Assembly (NCBI RefSeq): GCF_019134595.1
Contig: NZ_CP077770.1
Span: 3,731,001 to 3,795,000, forward strand
DNA: 64,000 nucleotides
DNA from: Pseudoalteromonas shioyasakiensis
Lineage (GTDB): Bacteria > Pseudomonadota > Gammaproteobacteria > Enterobacterales > Alteromonadaceae
Direction of reading: 5' to 3'
The position numbers and the translations under genes are program-made. The number at the start of each line of letters is the position of its first letter. Position 1 is the stretch's first letter. Below, piece by piece: positions 27,313 to 36,600 of the stretch. Below the pieces are notes generated by a model, which saw only the letters and a program-made list of their open reading frames with translations, was not told the DNA's origin and did not search any database.

Positions 27313-27777
27313 ATGTATAAATCACTTTTAGCATTAACGCTCGTATGCGCATCAATCAGCTCATTCGCAAACCCTGATTTATCACGTAAATTTCCATTTG
27401 TAGATATTCAAGCGCAGGTACTCGATACCACTACAGATAAGCCTAGCTGGCAACGGCTGCCACCAATGCACCATGTACAATACCCGACAGGGCTGCTAAA
27501 TCGACAAGGCAGTGGCTGCGCAATTGTCAACTTTCAGGTAACGCCAGAAGGCGATGTGAAAAACTTAAATATTGAAAATTCAGCGCCTAAGCGCTTTAGT
27601 AAAGACGTTAGAAAGGCAGCAAGGCAAATAGTGAGAGACTGGCAATGGCCAGAGCGCACGGATGAACAAGTGATTGAGTTAACCATGCGTTTTGACTACT
27701 GCTTAACACACGACTTCGATAAAAAGAGTGAAGCCGTTGCCATGTGCGTTGAGCATTCAGAACAAGCCTGCGAGTAA
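27313..27777 (+). CDS. Periplasmic protein with a stand-alone TonB C-terminal-like domain
   Basis: 154 residues with a signal peptide (MYKSLLALTLVCASISSFAN). The region about 60-125 (PPMHHVQYPTGLL, GCAIVNFQVTPEGDVKNLNI, FSKDVRKAARQIVRDWQWPE) matches the TonB C-terminal fold, but there is no N-terminal membrane anchor or Pro-rich linker. Several Cys are present in the second half (GCAIV, FDYCL, AMCVE, QACE), suggesting disulfides. It is divergent from the siderophore-type receptor gene. It may interact with envelope proteins, but it cannot transduce energy like true TonB. Confidence 0.78.
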   Translation: MYKSLLALTLVCASISSFANPDLSRKFPFVDIQAQVLDTTTDKPSWQRLPPMHHVQYPTGLLNRQGSGCAIVNFQVTPEGDVKNLNIENSAPKRFSKDVRKAARQIVRDWQWPERTDEQVIELTMRFDYCLTHDFDKKSEAVAMCVEHSEQACE

Positions 27778-27862
27778 ACAATAAATTTGCCATGTAGATA
27801 CTTGAGCCAATGCCAGCTATTGCCTACAATGGCGCACAATCTATTCAATGCAGATCGCAACT

Positions 27863-28108
27863 ATGACTGATACACAAAAACCAGAATTACCAAACCAACT
27901 TTCTATTAACCCACGTAGTAAATTTTATGTGGAAGAAGTTTTCGAGCATGAAATTGGTGTAAAACTTAACGGCAAAGAGCGTTTTGACGTTGAAGAATAT
28001 AATATCAGCGAAGGCTGGATCAAAGTCGCTTCTCCAAAAGCCCTTGATCGCCGCGGCCAACCTTTACTATTAAAAGTAAAAGGCACTGTAGAAGTATTCT
28101 ACAAGTAA
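27863..28108 (+). CDS. DUF3297 family protein
   Basis: 81 residues from ATG 27863 (the frame is also open from ATG 27848). A small cytoplasmic protein with the family pattern LPNQLSINPRSKFY, KLNGKERFDVEEYNISEGWI and GQPLLLKVKGTVEVFYK, ending in Lys. DUF3297 is widespread in proteobacteria and has no known function. It stands alone between two other genes. A strong hairpin follows its stop. Confidence 0.88.
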   Translation: MTDTQKPELPNQLSINPRSKFYVEEVFEHEIGVKLNGKERFDVEEYNISEGWIKVASPKALDRRGQPLLLKVKGTVEVFYK

Positions 28109-28127
28109 TTCAGTTTTGCTGAATTAG

Positions 28128-28159
28128 CTTGTTGGCCAACACAATGGTTGGTCAACAAG
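28128..28159. terminator. Long hairpin between convergent DUF3297 and merC-like genes
   Basis: CTTGTTGGCCAAC and GTTGGTCAACAAG pair over 13 positions with one mismatch around a 6-base loop. It lacks a long T run on either strand, so termination may be partly Rho-dependent. Its position between convergent genes fits a shared terminator. Confidence 0.65.
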
Positions 28160-28168
28160 TTTATACCT

Positions 28169-28570
28169 TTACGAGCTTAGACACTCAGCCCCTCGTTTTT
28201 TCCCACACAAGCGAAAGTTAAACCAATGCCCGGTGACGACAAAGAGCGAACCCAATAAAGTAAGTACTTTTTCGCCAGCCTCACCAATAACATTTTCACC
28301 AAGCAGCACTGCTGCAGACAACAACACCAGCCCTGCACCTCCTAGCATCAATACTCGATAACGTTTATGTTTTTTACACCCTAAAAATAGTGCTAATAAG
28401 CTGCTTGGCAGTACCGCAACTAACATCCAAAAATGAAATTGCTCGTTACCTAAACCCAGTGCTGCAGCACTTGGTAATAAAACTAATAATACTGGCACAG
28501 CTAAACAGTGAATAGCACACATAGCTGATAACCCGATGGCAAACTTATCCATCATTAATTGTAATTTCAC
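28169..28570 (-). CDS. MerC-domain inner-membrane protein
   Basis: 133 residues (GTG 28570 with AGGA eight bases upstream; ATG 28555 possible) with four hydrophobic helices. The CAIHCLAVPVLLVLLPSAAA block with paired Cys in the first helix is the MerC (mercury/metal transport) signature; the C-terminus GHWFNFRLCGKKR adds another Cys. In this position after zur and a zrgA-like gene, zinc or another thiophilic metal is a more likely substrate than mercury, since no mer genes are nearby. Direction of transport is unknown. Confidence 0.85.
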   Translation of the reverse strand: MKLQLMMDKFAIGLSAMCAIHCLAVPVLLVLLPSAAALGLGNEQFHFWMLVAVLPSSLLALFLGCKKHKRYRVLMLGGAGLVLLSAAVLLGENVIGEAGEKVLTLLGSLFVVTGHWFNFRLCGKKRGAECLSS

Positions 28571-28615
28571 TGAATAATTCCTACAAAATTGAACACATGA
28601 ATTATAAAAAGTGCA

Positions 28616-29083
28616 TCAAGCAAGTTTTGCTTGGCACTCATTGCATACTCCCAGCATTTCAAATTGCTTTGTTTGTGAGGTAAAACCTGCATCATCAAAA
28701 TGCGGGAAAAGCTTTGCAACGTCACTGTGTGAAACCGCTAAAGTCTCAACTTTTTGGCAGTGACGGCAAATCAAAAACAAAGAAGTCTCACGCTTAAAAA
28801 CCTCACTGTCGGTACCGTAAGCGATATATTTGTTAGCACTATTAAGCCTGCGAACAAGGTTTACCGACTCCAAAAAGCTCAAGATTCGATAAACAGACAT
28901 AACAGATACACTTGAACTTGTGCGCAGCTTGTAGCAACTGGCCAATTCGTAGGCCGATAACGGCACATCTGTGGTTAGTAATATTTGCAGTATTTGCTTG
29001 CGCTGAATGGTGAACTTTCTGCCATGCTCAAGGCAAACCTGCTTCGCTTTATTAAGTGTGCTGGTTAATCGCTGTTTATTCAT
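28616..29083 (-). CDS. zur: Fur-family zinc uptake regulator
   Basis: 155 residues from ATG 29083, overlapping the stop of the upstream gene (ATGA); a GTG at 29092 is also in frame. The N-terminal winged helix contains KFTIQRKQILQILL and SVMSVYRILSFLES. The C-terminal dimerisation domain has the structural-zinc CxxC pairs in CRHCQKVE and CNECQAKLA. The position between zrgA-like and merC-like genes and opposite a ZnuD-like receptor, with Zur-box palindromes in between, identifies it as Zur rather than Fur or PerR. Confidence 0.92.
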   Translation of the reverse strand: MNKQRLTSTLNKAKQVCLEHGRKFTIQRKQILQILLTTDVPLSAYELASCYKLRTSSSVSVMSVYRILSFLESVNLVRRLNSANKYIAYGTDSEVFKRETSLFLICRHCQKVETLAVSHSDVAKLFPHFDDAGFTSQTKQFEMLGVCNECQAKLA

Positions 29084-29583
29084 AGCGGCCACTCAATATA
29101 AGGTTTTGTTGCTGTCAGCTCTGCTATCCCTTGCGCTTGCTCTGTGATCCACTGTGCTTCGATAACAGATATTGCTTCAGCCCATGCAAATAAAGTAACA
29201 GTGACTTTAGAAACGGGCTTATCACAGCTAAACGAGTATTCAACTTCAAGGTCTTGATGTGCATGATGAGTGTGATGCTCAAATGGGTTTTCAAAATTTG
29301 CTTGAGTAAGCTTACATTCGGCGTTAAATGTCACTAGCTGCTTTGAATTTGCTAATTGGGCTAACGTTTGTTTAATGGTTTGCTTTTGCTCAGCTGTCTC
29401 TGGCTGATGCTCAAAGCCAAAAATATCTCCAGCCGGTAAAATGAACTTAACCTGCCACTTGTCTTGATCATGAACCACAAAAAGCACTCCCTCACCATGT
29501 GAATGATGATGGTGTTGATGCCCTTGAGCTGAAAAAATACATCCAACCATAAAGCATATCACTGCTAATTTTGCTGCTTTCAT
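29080..29583 (-). CDS. DUF2796 (ZrgA-like) periplasmic zinc-binding protein
   Basis: 167 residues from ATG 29583 (GTG 29595 also in frame). The signal peptide ends FSAQG, followed at once by a His cluster, HQHHHHSHGEG. A second His-rich stretch is HHTHHAHQD near the middle. The family (DUF2796, including Vibrio ZrgA) belongs to Zur-regulated zinc uptake systems. First gene of the zrgA-zur-merC operon, transcribed from the divergent Zur-box region. The length and two His clusters fit a periplasmic zinc scavenger. Confidence 0.88.
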   Translation of the reverse strand: MKAAKLAVICFMVGCIFSAQGHQHHHHSHGEGVLFVVHDQDKWQVKFILPAGDIFGFEHQPETAEQKQTIKQTLAQLANSKQLVTFNAECKLTQANFENPFEHHTHHAHQDLEVEYSFSCDKPVSKVTVTLFAWAEAISVIEAQWITEQAQGIAELTATKPYIEWPL

Positions 29584-29659
29584 AACCCCAATCACTCCAT
29601 TTACCTCACTTTAAACATGCTGTTACAAAAAAGAATAAAACTCATTCGTCGATTCACAC

Positions 29660-29707
29660 TTGATACATTATAACAATTAAAGCACAATTGATACATTATA
29701 ACATATC
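29660..29707. promoter_or_regulatory. Two Zur-box-like palindromes in the zinc divergent promoter
   Basis: GATACATTATAACATATC at 29690-29707 is a near-perfect palindrome centred on TTATAA, and GATACATTATAACAAT at 29662-29677 is a second copy 28 bases away. Both resemble the known gammaproteobacterial Zur box (palindrome around GTTATAAC-type core). They lie between the zrgA-zur-merC operon and the ZnuD-like receptor gene, so zinc-loaded Zur should repress both directions. Confidence 0.85.
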
Positions 29708-29721
29708 CGCAATGGTGAATA

Positions 29722-32136
29722 ATGAATAACATCTCAAGAGTGGCTGTCGTCATAGCAGCGTTATTACCTGCCAGTGTTTTGGCACAATCGATCAAAGGCG
29801 TTGTTTTAAATAACCAAGGTAAAGCGGTGGCTAATGCCACAGTTGACCTTGAAGGTTCTGATCAAAAAGTAACAACTAACGACAAAGGTGAGTTTGAAAT
29901 CAGCGGCTTAAATAACGGCTTAAAAGAGCTGCATATTTCAGCGCCAGGTTATGCTCACTTACACCGTGATATCACGCTTACCAATGACCAAGATCACAGC
30001 GCAACCTTCAATCTTAAGCGCTCACCGATTGAAGTGATTGATATTGAAGCAACGCCGATTCATATGTCGGCAATGGAATCTGCCTCACCAGTGAGTGTGT
30101 TATCAGGCGAACAATTAAGACGCCAACAAGCATCAACGCTTGGCGATAGCCTCGAAAAACTACCGGGCGTTAACACAAACTTTCATGCCAAGGTTGCCAG
30201 TACGCCTGTGATCCGTGGTTTGAGCGGCCCACGTGTTTTAATTACACAAAATGGCTTAGATGTAAGTGATGTGTCACGTGTTGGCCCTGATCACTCAGTG
30301 GCATCGGAAGCATCAACAGCGCAGCAAATTGAAGTATTACGTGGCCCAGCAACTCTATTTTATGGCAGCGGTGCAATTGGTGGTGTCGTCAACGTAGTTG
30401 ATAGTCGCGTACCAACAGACAGCACAACACGTGGTGAATGGAACCTAGAACATAACTCTGTAGATGAGCAAAAAGTTGCTTCGTTTAATGCCACCACAGG
30501 AACAGAGTCATTTGCCTTTTATGCTGATGCATTCTGGCGTGAATCAGACGATTACGAAGTACCTGTTGCCGCCGATATTGACGACACCGAGCACAGCTCA
30601 AAGTACGTAGTAGAAAACAGTAATGAAGACTCAGATGGCTTTACTGTTGGTACTAGCTACTTATTTGAGCAAGGTTACCTTGGTGTTGCGGTTGAGCAAT
30701 TTAACCGCCAATACGGTATTCCTGGCCATACTCATGGTGAAGAAGAAGAGCATGATCACGAAGAAGAGCACAGCGAAGAAGAAGCTGTTTTTGCTGATCT
30801 TGAACAAACCAAAGTCCAGCTACTTGGTGAATACAATATCGACAGTGAGTGGCTAAGCAAAATTAATTTACGTGCAGGCCATACAGACTACGAACACGCT
30901 GAAATCGAGCACGGTGCTGTAGGCACAACTTTCAAAAATGAAACCAATGAGCTGCGCGTTGACATTCTGCATAGCCAATTTGATGAGTGGAATGGTGGCG
31001 TTAGCTTTCATTACAAAAAAAGTGATGTAGAAGCACAAGGCTCTGAAGCATTCACCCCTCCGTCTGTTACTGAAAGTATTGCTTTTGCAATTATGGAAGA
31101 GAAGCACTTTGGCGATTTTTTAGTGCAATTAGGCGGCCGTGTTGAGCGAGTTACTATTGATGCTAATAATGTGCTGTTACCTGAGATCGATGCTCATGCA
31201 CATGATGAAGACGGTGATGAGCACGACCACGGCCATGACCACGAAGAATCAAACTACACACGCGTATTTGATGTTGCCCAAGAGTTTACACCGGTAAGCT
31301 TATCAACAGGTGTGGTATGGGATTTTACACCAGGTTATAACCTAGGTTTATCGGTATCGCGTTCTGAGCGTGCTCCATCTGCATCTGAGCTGTTATCTTT
31401 CGGCCCACACATTGGTACTGCAACTTATGAAGTTGGTGCGCTATTCGACACTCATGATGGTCATTTTGAGTTATCAGAAGAGGCTATCGATTTAGAAACA
31501 GCAAATAATATCGACCTGACATTCCGTAAAACCGAGGGTGATGTTGGCTTTATTTTCAATGCGTTTTACAACCAAGTAGATAACTATTATTACCAGGTCA
31601 ACACAGGCCTATACGCTGAAAGCGGTCATGATCACGACCATGGCGACGAACATAATCACGAAGAAGAGCACGATCATTCATCTGAACTACCGGTTTATTT
31701 ATTTAAAACAGACGATGTGATTTTACATGGTTTTGAAGCGCAAGTTGCTTGGCAGCTAAGCGACGAATTTAAAGTCGACTTATTCTCTGATTATGTACGC
31801 GCGCGCCTTAAAGACGGCGGAGATTTACCGCGCACTCCACCACTGCGTTTTGGTACTGAGTTTAGCTATCAAACCGAAAACCTAACGGCAAATATTCACG
31901 TTACGCGCTACCAAGAGCAAGACCGCATAGCACAAGAAGAAACCACAACAGACGGCTATACCCTTGTTAATGCAAGTATTTCTTATGACTTATCGGTACT
32001 GAACCAAGACGTCTCACTTTACCTAAAAGGCACTAACTTAACGGACACAGAAGCCCGCGTTCATAGCTCATTTTTAAAAGATATAGCACCACGTCCAGGG
32101 CGTAGTTTTGCGCTTGGTATTCGCGGCTACTTCTAA
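29722..32136 (+). CDS. ZnuD-like TonB-dependent zinc receptor
   Basis: 804 residues. Signal peptide (about 1-21), then a carboxypeptidase-regulatory-like beta domain (about 23-95), a plug domain (about 105-225 with VIRGLSGPRVLI and EVLRGPATLFYGSGAIGGVVN) and a beta barrel ending GRSFALGIRGYF. Three His/Asp/Glu-rich stretches (around residues 335-355, 490-510 and 635-655) are expected in surface or plug loops and should capture Zn2+. These features match ZnuD of Neisseria and Acinetobacter. Zur boxes lie just upstream. It is followed by the AztD-like gene after 27 bases. Confidence 0.94.
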   Translation: MNNISRVAVVIAALLPASVLAQSIKGVVLNNQGKAVANATVDLEGSDQKVTTNDKGEFEISGLNNGLKELHISAPGYAHLHRDITLTNDQDHSATFNLKRSPIEVIDIEATPIHMSAMESASPVSVLSGEQLRRQQASTLGDSLEKLPGVNTNFHAKVASTPVIRGLSGPRVLITQNGLDVSDVSRVGPDHSVASEASTAQQIEVLRGPATLFYGSGAIGGVVNVVDSRVPTDSTTRGEWNLEHNSVDEQKVASFNATTGTESFAFYADAFWRESDDYEVPVAADIDDTEHSSKYVVENSNEDSDGFTVGTSYLFEQGYLGVAVEQFNRQYGIPGHTHGEEEEHDHEEEHSEEEAVFADLEQTKVQLLGEYNIDSEWLSKINLRAGHTDYEHAEIEHGAVGTTFKNETNELRVDILHSQFDEWNGGVSFHYKKSDVEAQGSEAFTPPSVTESIAFAIMEEKHFGDFLVQLGGRVERVTIDANNVLLPEIDAHAHDEDGDEHDHGHDHEESNYTRVFDVAQEFTPVSLSTGVVWDFTPGYNLGLSVSRSERAPSASELLSFGPHIGTATYEVGALFDTHDGHFELSEEAIDLETANNIDLTFRKTEGDVGFIFNAFYNQVDNYYYQVNTGLYAESGHDHDHGDEHNHEEEHDHSSELPVYLFKTDDVILHGFEAQVAWQLSDEFKVDLFSDYVRARLKDGGDLPRTPPLRFGTEFSYQTENLTANIHVTRYQEQDRIAQEETTTDGYTLVNASISYDLSVLNQDVSLYLKGTNLTDTEARVHSSFLKDIAPRPGRSFALGIRGYF

Positions 32137-32163
32137 ACAAAATTACAAATAAAGGAAACCTAC

Positions 32164-33537
32164 ATGACACACTTATTTAGATTAAAACTATTGGCATTGG
32201 CAATTAGTAGCAGCCTGATCACCGCATGTGGTGATGCAGAAACAAATATTGTTGAGAAAGACCCTATCGAGGTTCCTGACGACAGTGGTGATGACCATGA
32301 TCACGATCATGATGACGGTTATACCATTGACTCAATGGGCCGTTTAGCGGTTTTAGCAGCTGATAGCAACGAAGCGAATATCTTTGATTTAGATGACGAC
32401 TCATTACTAGAAACGTTTTCGCTTATCCATGAGTCAAGCTCACTAAATGTTTCACCAAGCTACCGTTATGCAGTTATTGCTAACCGTAACCAAGATTACT
32501 TAGGCTTTATTGATAGCGGTTTATGGCGTGAAGATCATGGCGAGCATTTACATGACTATAAACAAGGCCCTGCATTTAGTGACTACGAGCTAACAACGGG
32601 CAGCCGCCCTACTCACATCGTTAAACATGATGGCCAAATGGCCGTGTTTTACGATGGTAATGCCGATGCAGGTACGGTTGCCTCTGTAGAAGTGTTAACC
32701 GATAACGACATTGCTAACGAAACCGCGACACTTGCTGGTATTCAGTACGACATCAATATGCATGGTGTTGCAGAGCCACGTGGCGAGCACCTAGTTGCAA
32801 CATTGCGACGTGCTGATAGCGAAAGCACTTCAAACGCTAAAATCCTGCCGGATCAAGTGGGTGTTTTCCACCTTCATGACGGTGAATATGAGCTTGAACA
32901 AACATTTGAAGTTACTTGCCCAGATTTACACGGTGCAGCGCAAAACCATGATTATGTAGCATTTGGTTGTGGCGACGGTGTGCTAGTAGCCCACCAGCAT
33001 GATGATGAATATCATGCAGAAAAAATCGCAAATATTGATGCGTTAGGTGATACACGTATTGGCACATTATATGGCCATGAAGGTAGTGAAAGCTTTATTG
33101 CAATTGCATCAGGTGTATTTGTAAGTATCAATCCAAGCGAAGCTGAAATGGAAGTACTTGAGTGGCAACTTGATGAAGGCGCAAGTGCTGTATCTTACTC
33201 ATTCTCAGCAAGCGGTGAGCACTTTTTAGTACTTGATAGCTTAGGCTTTTTAAACGTGCTTGAAGCCCATGAGCACGACGGCCACATGCACTGGGAACTT
33301 GCCGGTAAAGTAGATATCACTGAAGAAGACGTAACAACGATGCCAGAAGGCATGAACTTCAGCATGACTGTGTCACAAAATAGTGAGTTTGCTTACGTTG
33401 CTGATCCTATCGCTCAGCACGTACTTAAAGTACATATCGAAGACCTTGAAATTGAAGGTGATCTTGAACTGACTTTTGCACCAAAAGCCATCACTTGGTT
33501 AGGTATTGCAGAAGAAAGTGACGATCACGACCACTAA
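32164..33537 (+). CDS. AztD-like zinc-binding beta-propeller lipoprotein
   Basis: 457 residues with a lipobox LITAC (Cys at about 22), an acidic linker and a His/Asp cluster DDHDHDHDDG. The remainder is a beta-propeller with repeats such as GRLAVLAADSNEANIFDLDD and the segment IDSGLWREDHGEHLHDY, followed by TTGSRPTHIVKHDGQMAVFYDG and CPDLHGAAQNHDYVAFGCGDG. This order matches AztD, a periplasmic zinc metallochaperone known to serve an AztABC transporter. AAAGGA precedes the ATG, 27 bases after znuD. No aztABC gene is in the window, so it probably partners the ZnuD-like receptor. The lipobox is an unusual addition. Confidence 0.8.
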   Translation: MTHLFRLKLLALAISSSLITACGDAETNIVEKDPIEVPDDSGDDHDHDHDDGYTIDSMGRLAVLAADSNEANIFDLDDDSLLETFSLIHESSSLNVSPSYRYAVIANRNQDYLGFIDSGLWREDHGEHLHDYKQGPAFSDYELTTGSRPTHIVKHDGQMAVFYDGNADAGTVASVEVLTDNDIANETATLAGIQYDINMHGVAEPRGEHLVATLRRADSESTSNAKILPDQVGVFHLHDGEYELEQTFEVTCPDLHGAAQNHDYVAFGCGDGVLVAHQHDDEYHAEKIANIDALGDTRIGTLYGHEGSESFIAIASGVFVSINPSEAEMEVLEWQLDEGASAVSYSFSASGEHFLVLDSLGFLNVLEAHEHDGHMHWELAGKVDITEEDVTTMPEGMNFSMTVSQNSEFAYVADPIAQHVLKVHIEDLEIEGDLELTFAPKAITWLGIAEESDDHDH

Positions 33538-33570
33538 GAAGTTATGTTTTATGGTATGACATAGCTCGCA

Positions 33571-33600
33571 AAGGTTGGCATTTACTGCCAACCTTTTTTT
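33571..33600 (+). terminator. Terminator of the znuD-aztD operon
   Basis: AAGGTTGGCA and TGCCAACCTT arms with a short loop are followed by seven T. It lies 34 bases after the AztD-like stop codon. Confidence 0.93.
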
Positions 33601-33695
33601 ATTCATATTTTGTAACAGACCTTTCATCGCAACTGCATCGCTATTTAAGCCTTAATGGTTATGATGTAACAGTTCCCAATATAGGATGTAATCCC

Positions 33696-36600
33696 ATGAA
33701 AAAACTAATAACGTTGGCACTGGCCATGGCTGCGACACTGGCACCTTGGGCATCAGCTTACGAAACTAAAGACACGCGCTTACTGCGTTTTCCAGATATT
33801 CATAACCAAAACGTTACCTTTGTGTATGGTGGCGATATTTACATTGCTAATACGCAAACAGGCGAGAGCAAACGCTTAACTGACCATATTGGCTTTGAAA
33901 CCTTCCCTAAGTTTTCACCTGACGGTAAACGCATTGCCTTTGCAGCCGAGTACAATGGCAGCCGCCAAATTTATGTAATTAACAGCGATGGCTCTGGCTT
34001 AAAGCAACTAACTTACTACAACGATGTAGGCCCAATGCCACCACGCGGCGGGTTTGATTATCGTGTTCTCGATTGGACAGCGGATGGCAAAAATGTGGTA
34101 TTTCGTGCTAACCGCACACCGTGGGGTAAACGTATGGGTCGTCCATACATGGTGCCTGCTGACGGAGGCCTTGAGCAGGCTCTGGCTATTCCAGAAACCG
34201 GCGGCGGTATGCTTTCGCCAGATGGTAGTAAATATGTTTACACGCCAATTGACCGTGAATTTCGTACTTGGAAACGCACCCGTGGCGGTCGTGCACAAGA
34301 TGTTTGGGTTTACGATCTAAAAAACAATACCTCAGAGCAGCTAACCACTAACCGCGCTACCGATCAGCAACCAACTTGGGTTGGCGACAACATTTACTTT
34401 GTATCTGATCGTGATTACACCCTTAACCTGTATCAATATCAAAAAGGCGCTGAGCCGAAAAAGCTAACCAACCATAAAGACTTTGACGTACTGTGGCCAT
34501 CAGCTGGCCCAAATGCTGTTGTTTATGAAAACGGTGGTTACCTTTATCGCTTTGACCCAAAAACTCAAAAAAGCAGCAAGCTAAGTATTAACATTGCTGG
34601 TGTGCGTCAATACGCAATGCCGTACACAAAAAATGTGAGTGACTTTATCGACTCAATGTCGATTTCTCATGATGGTAAGCGTGCACTCTTTACTGCCCGC
34701 GGTGAGTTATTTAGCGTACCGGTTAAACAAGGCCCAACACGTAACTTATCTTACACAGCAAAAGGCCGCGAAATTGACGCAAGTTGGTCGCCAAATGGCC
34801 GTTATATTGCTTATATGAGCGATGAAAGCGGTGAATACGAAATTTACTTAAAAGATCGTAGTAAAAATAATGCCACCAAGCAGCTAACCAGCAACGGCAC
34901 TATTTGGCGTTTTACACCGATTTGGTCACCAGATAGCTCAAAACTGTTATTTGCAGATAAAAACCACACACTCTGGTGGATAGATGCAAAATCGGGTAAA
35001 CAATACAAAATTGATACCAGCATCTACGATGAAGAAGGCATTCGCCAGTATACTTGGTCACCAAATAGCGAAGACATTGTGTATGTGAAAAACAATGAAA
35101 ACCGCTATGCCTCACTGTGGCACTACAATGTTGATAAAAAGAAAGTGACTCGCTTAACGGATGAAATGACCAATGAGCAAAACCCAACTTTCTCTCCTGA
35201 TGGCCAATACCTGTATTTTAGTTCTGAGCGCGACTTTAACTTAGCCTTCAGCAGCTACGAGTTTGACTACATGTTTAATCGTGCAACGCGTATTTATGCC
35301 GCTGCCGTAAATGACAGCATCAAACCACTTATCGCACTACAAAGTGATGAAACAGCGATCGTCAGCGATAAACAAAAAGATGACGACAAGAAAGCGAAAA
35401 ATACCCTGCAAAGCAGCGACTTTATGCAGCGCGTTACCGCTTTAAATGCGCCAGCTGGAGATTACCGTGGTTTAACGGCAGTAAAAGGTGGCGTGCTAAC
35501 ACTGGCTAATGGTGGCCTACAATTGATAGGCACAGCTCATGACAGCGAGCTTGAAACCGTGGCTAAAGGGGTTCGTAGTTATACTATTTCGAGCAACGGT
35601 GAACACCTGTTAGTACATGCGGGTAACGATTACAGCTTAATTGAGCCTAAAGCAAAACAAGACCTAGCAGCGAATAAGCTTGATCTTAGTAACATGACCT
35701 TAAAAATTGAGCCACAAATTGAATGGCAGCAAATGTATGTTGAAGGCTGGCGTACATTACGTGATTGGTTCTACGACGAAAACCATCACGGCCAAGATTG
35801 GGACGCTATTTTAGCCAAGTATCAACCTATGGCTGATGCTATCTCACACCGTAGTGACCTAGATTACATTCTCAGTGAAATCGCAGGTGAAATTAACTCA
35901 GGCCACATTTATGTGCAGTCGGGTGATATGCCAAAAGCAGAGCGTAAAAAGCACGGTTTATTAGGTGCAAAACTTGCCAGCGATCCATCTGGATACGTAA
36001 AAATTGAGCAAATCTTCGAAGGTGAAAACTGGCATGAAGACTTCCGCTCACCACTTGGCACAACAGGGGTAAAAGCACATAACGGCGACTACATCATTGC
36101 CGTAAATGGCCGCTCAGTAAAAGACGTAGCTAACTTCTACGAATTACTAGAGAACACTCAAGGTGAGCAAGTTGAGCTAGTCCTTAACAGTAAGCCGCGC
36201 AGCAAAGGTGCATGGCAAGTTACCGTTAAGCCTGTAGCAAGCGAACAAGGTTTGCGTTATTTAGACTGGGTTAACTCTCGTGCAGCCTACGTTGATAAGC
36301 TATCAAATGGCCGTATTGGTTATGTTCACTTACCAAATACAGCCTACGAAGGTAACCGCGCCATGTTCAAAAACTACATGCCGCAAACCACCAAAGACGC
36401 CATGATTATTGATGACCGATACAATGGCGGTGGCTTTATTCCTGAGCACATGATCACCTGGCTTGCTCGTAAACCGCTTAACTACTGGAAGCGCCGCGGT
36501 GTTGAGCCTACGAAAACACCACAATTTGCTCATGATGGTCCAAAAGCCATGCTGATCAATGGTTACTCAAGTTCAGGCGGTGACGCTATTCCTTATTACT

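Noticed and set aside
28169..28570. Mercury resistance operon
   Set aside because: Only a MerC-type protein is present, without merA, merT, merP or merR; context is zinc regulation.
29601..29840. Minus-strand frame across the Zur boxes and znuD start
   Set aside because: It overlaps the promoter and the znuD signal peptide, and the sequence is better explained by those.
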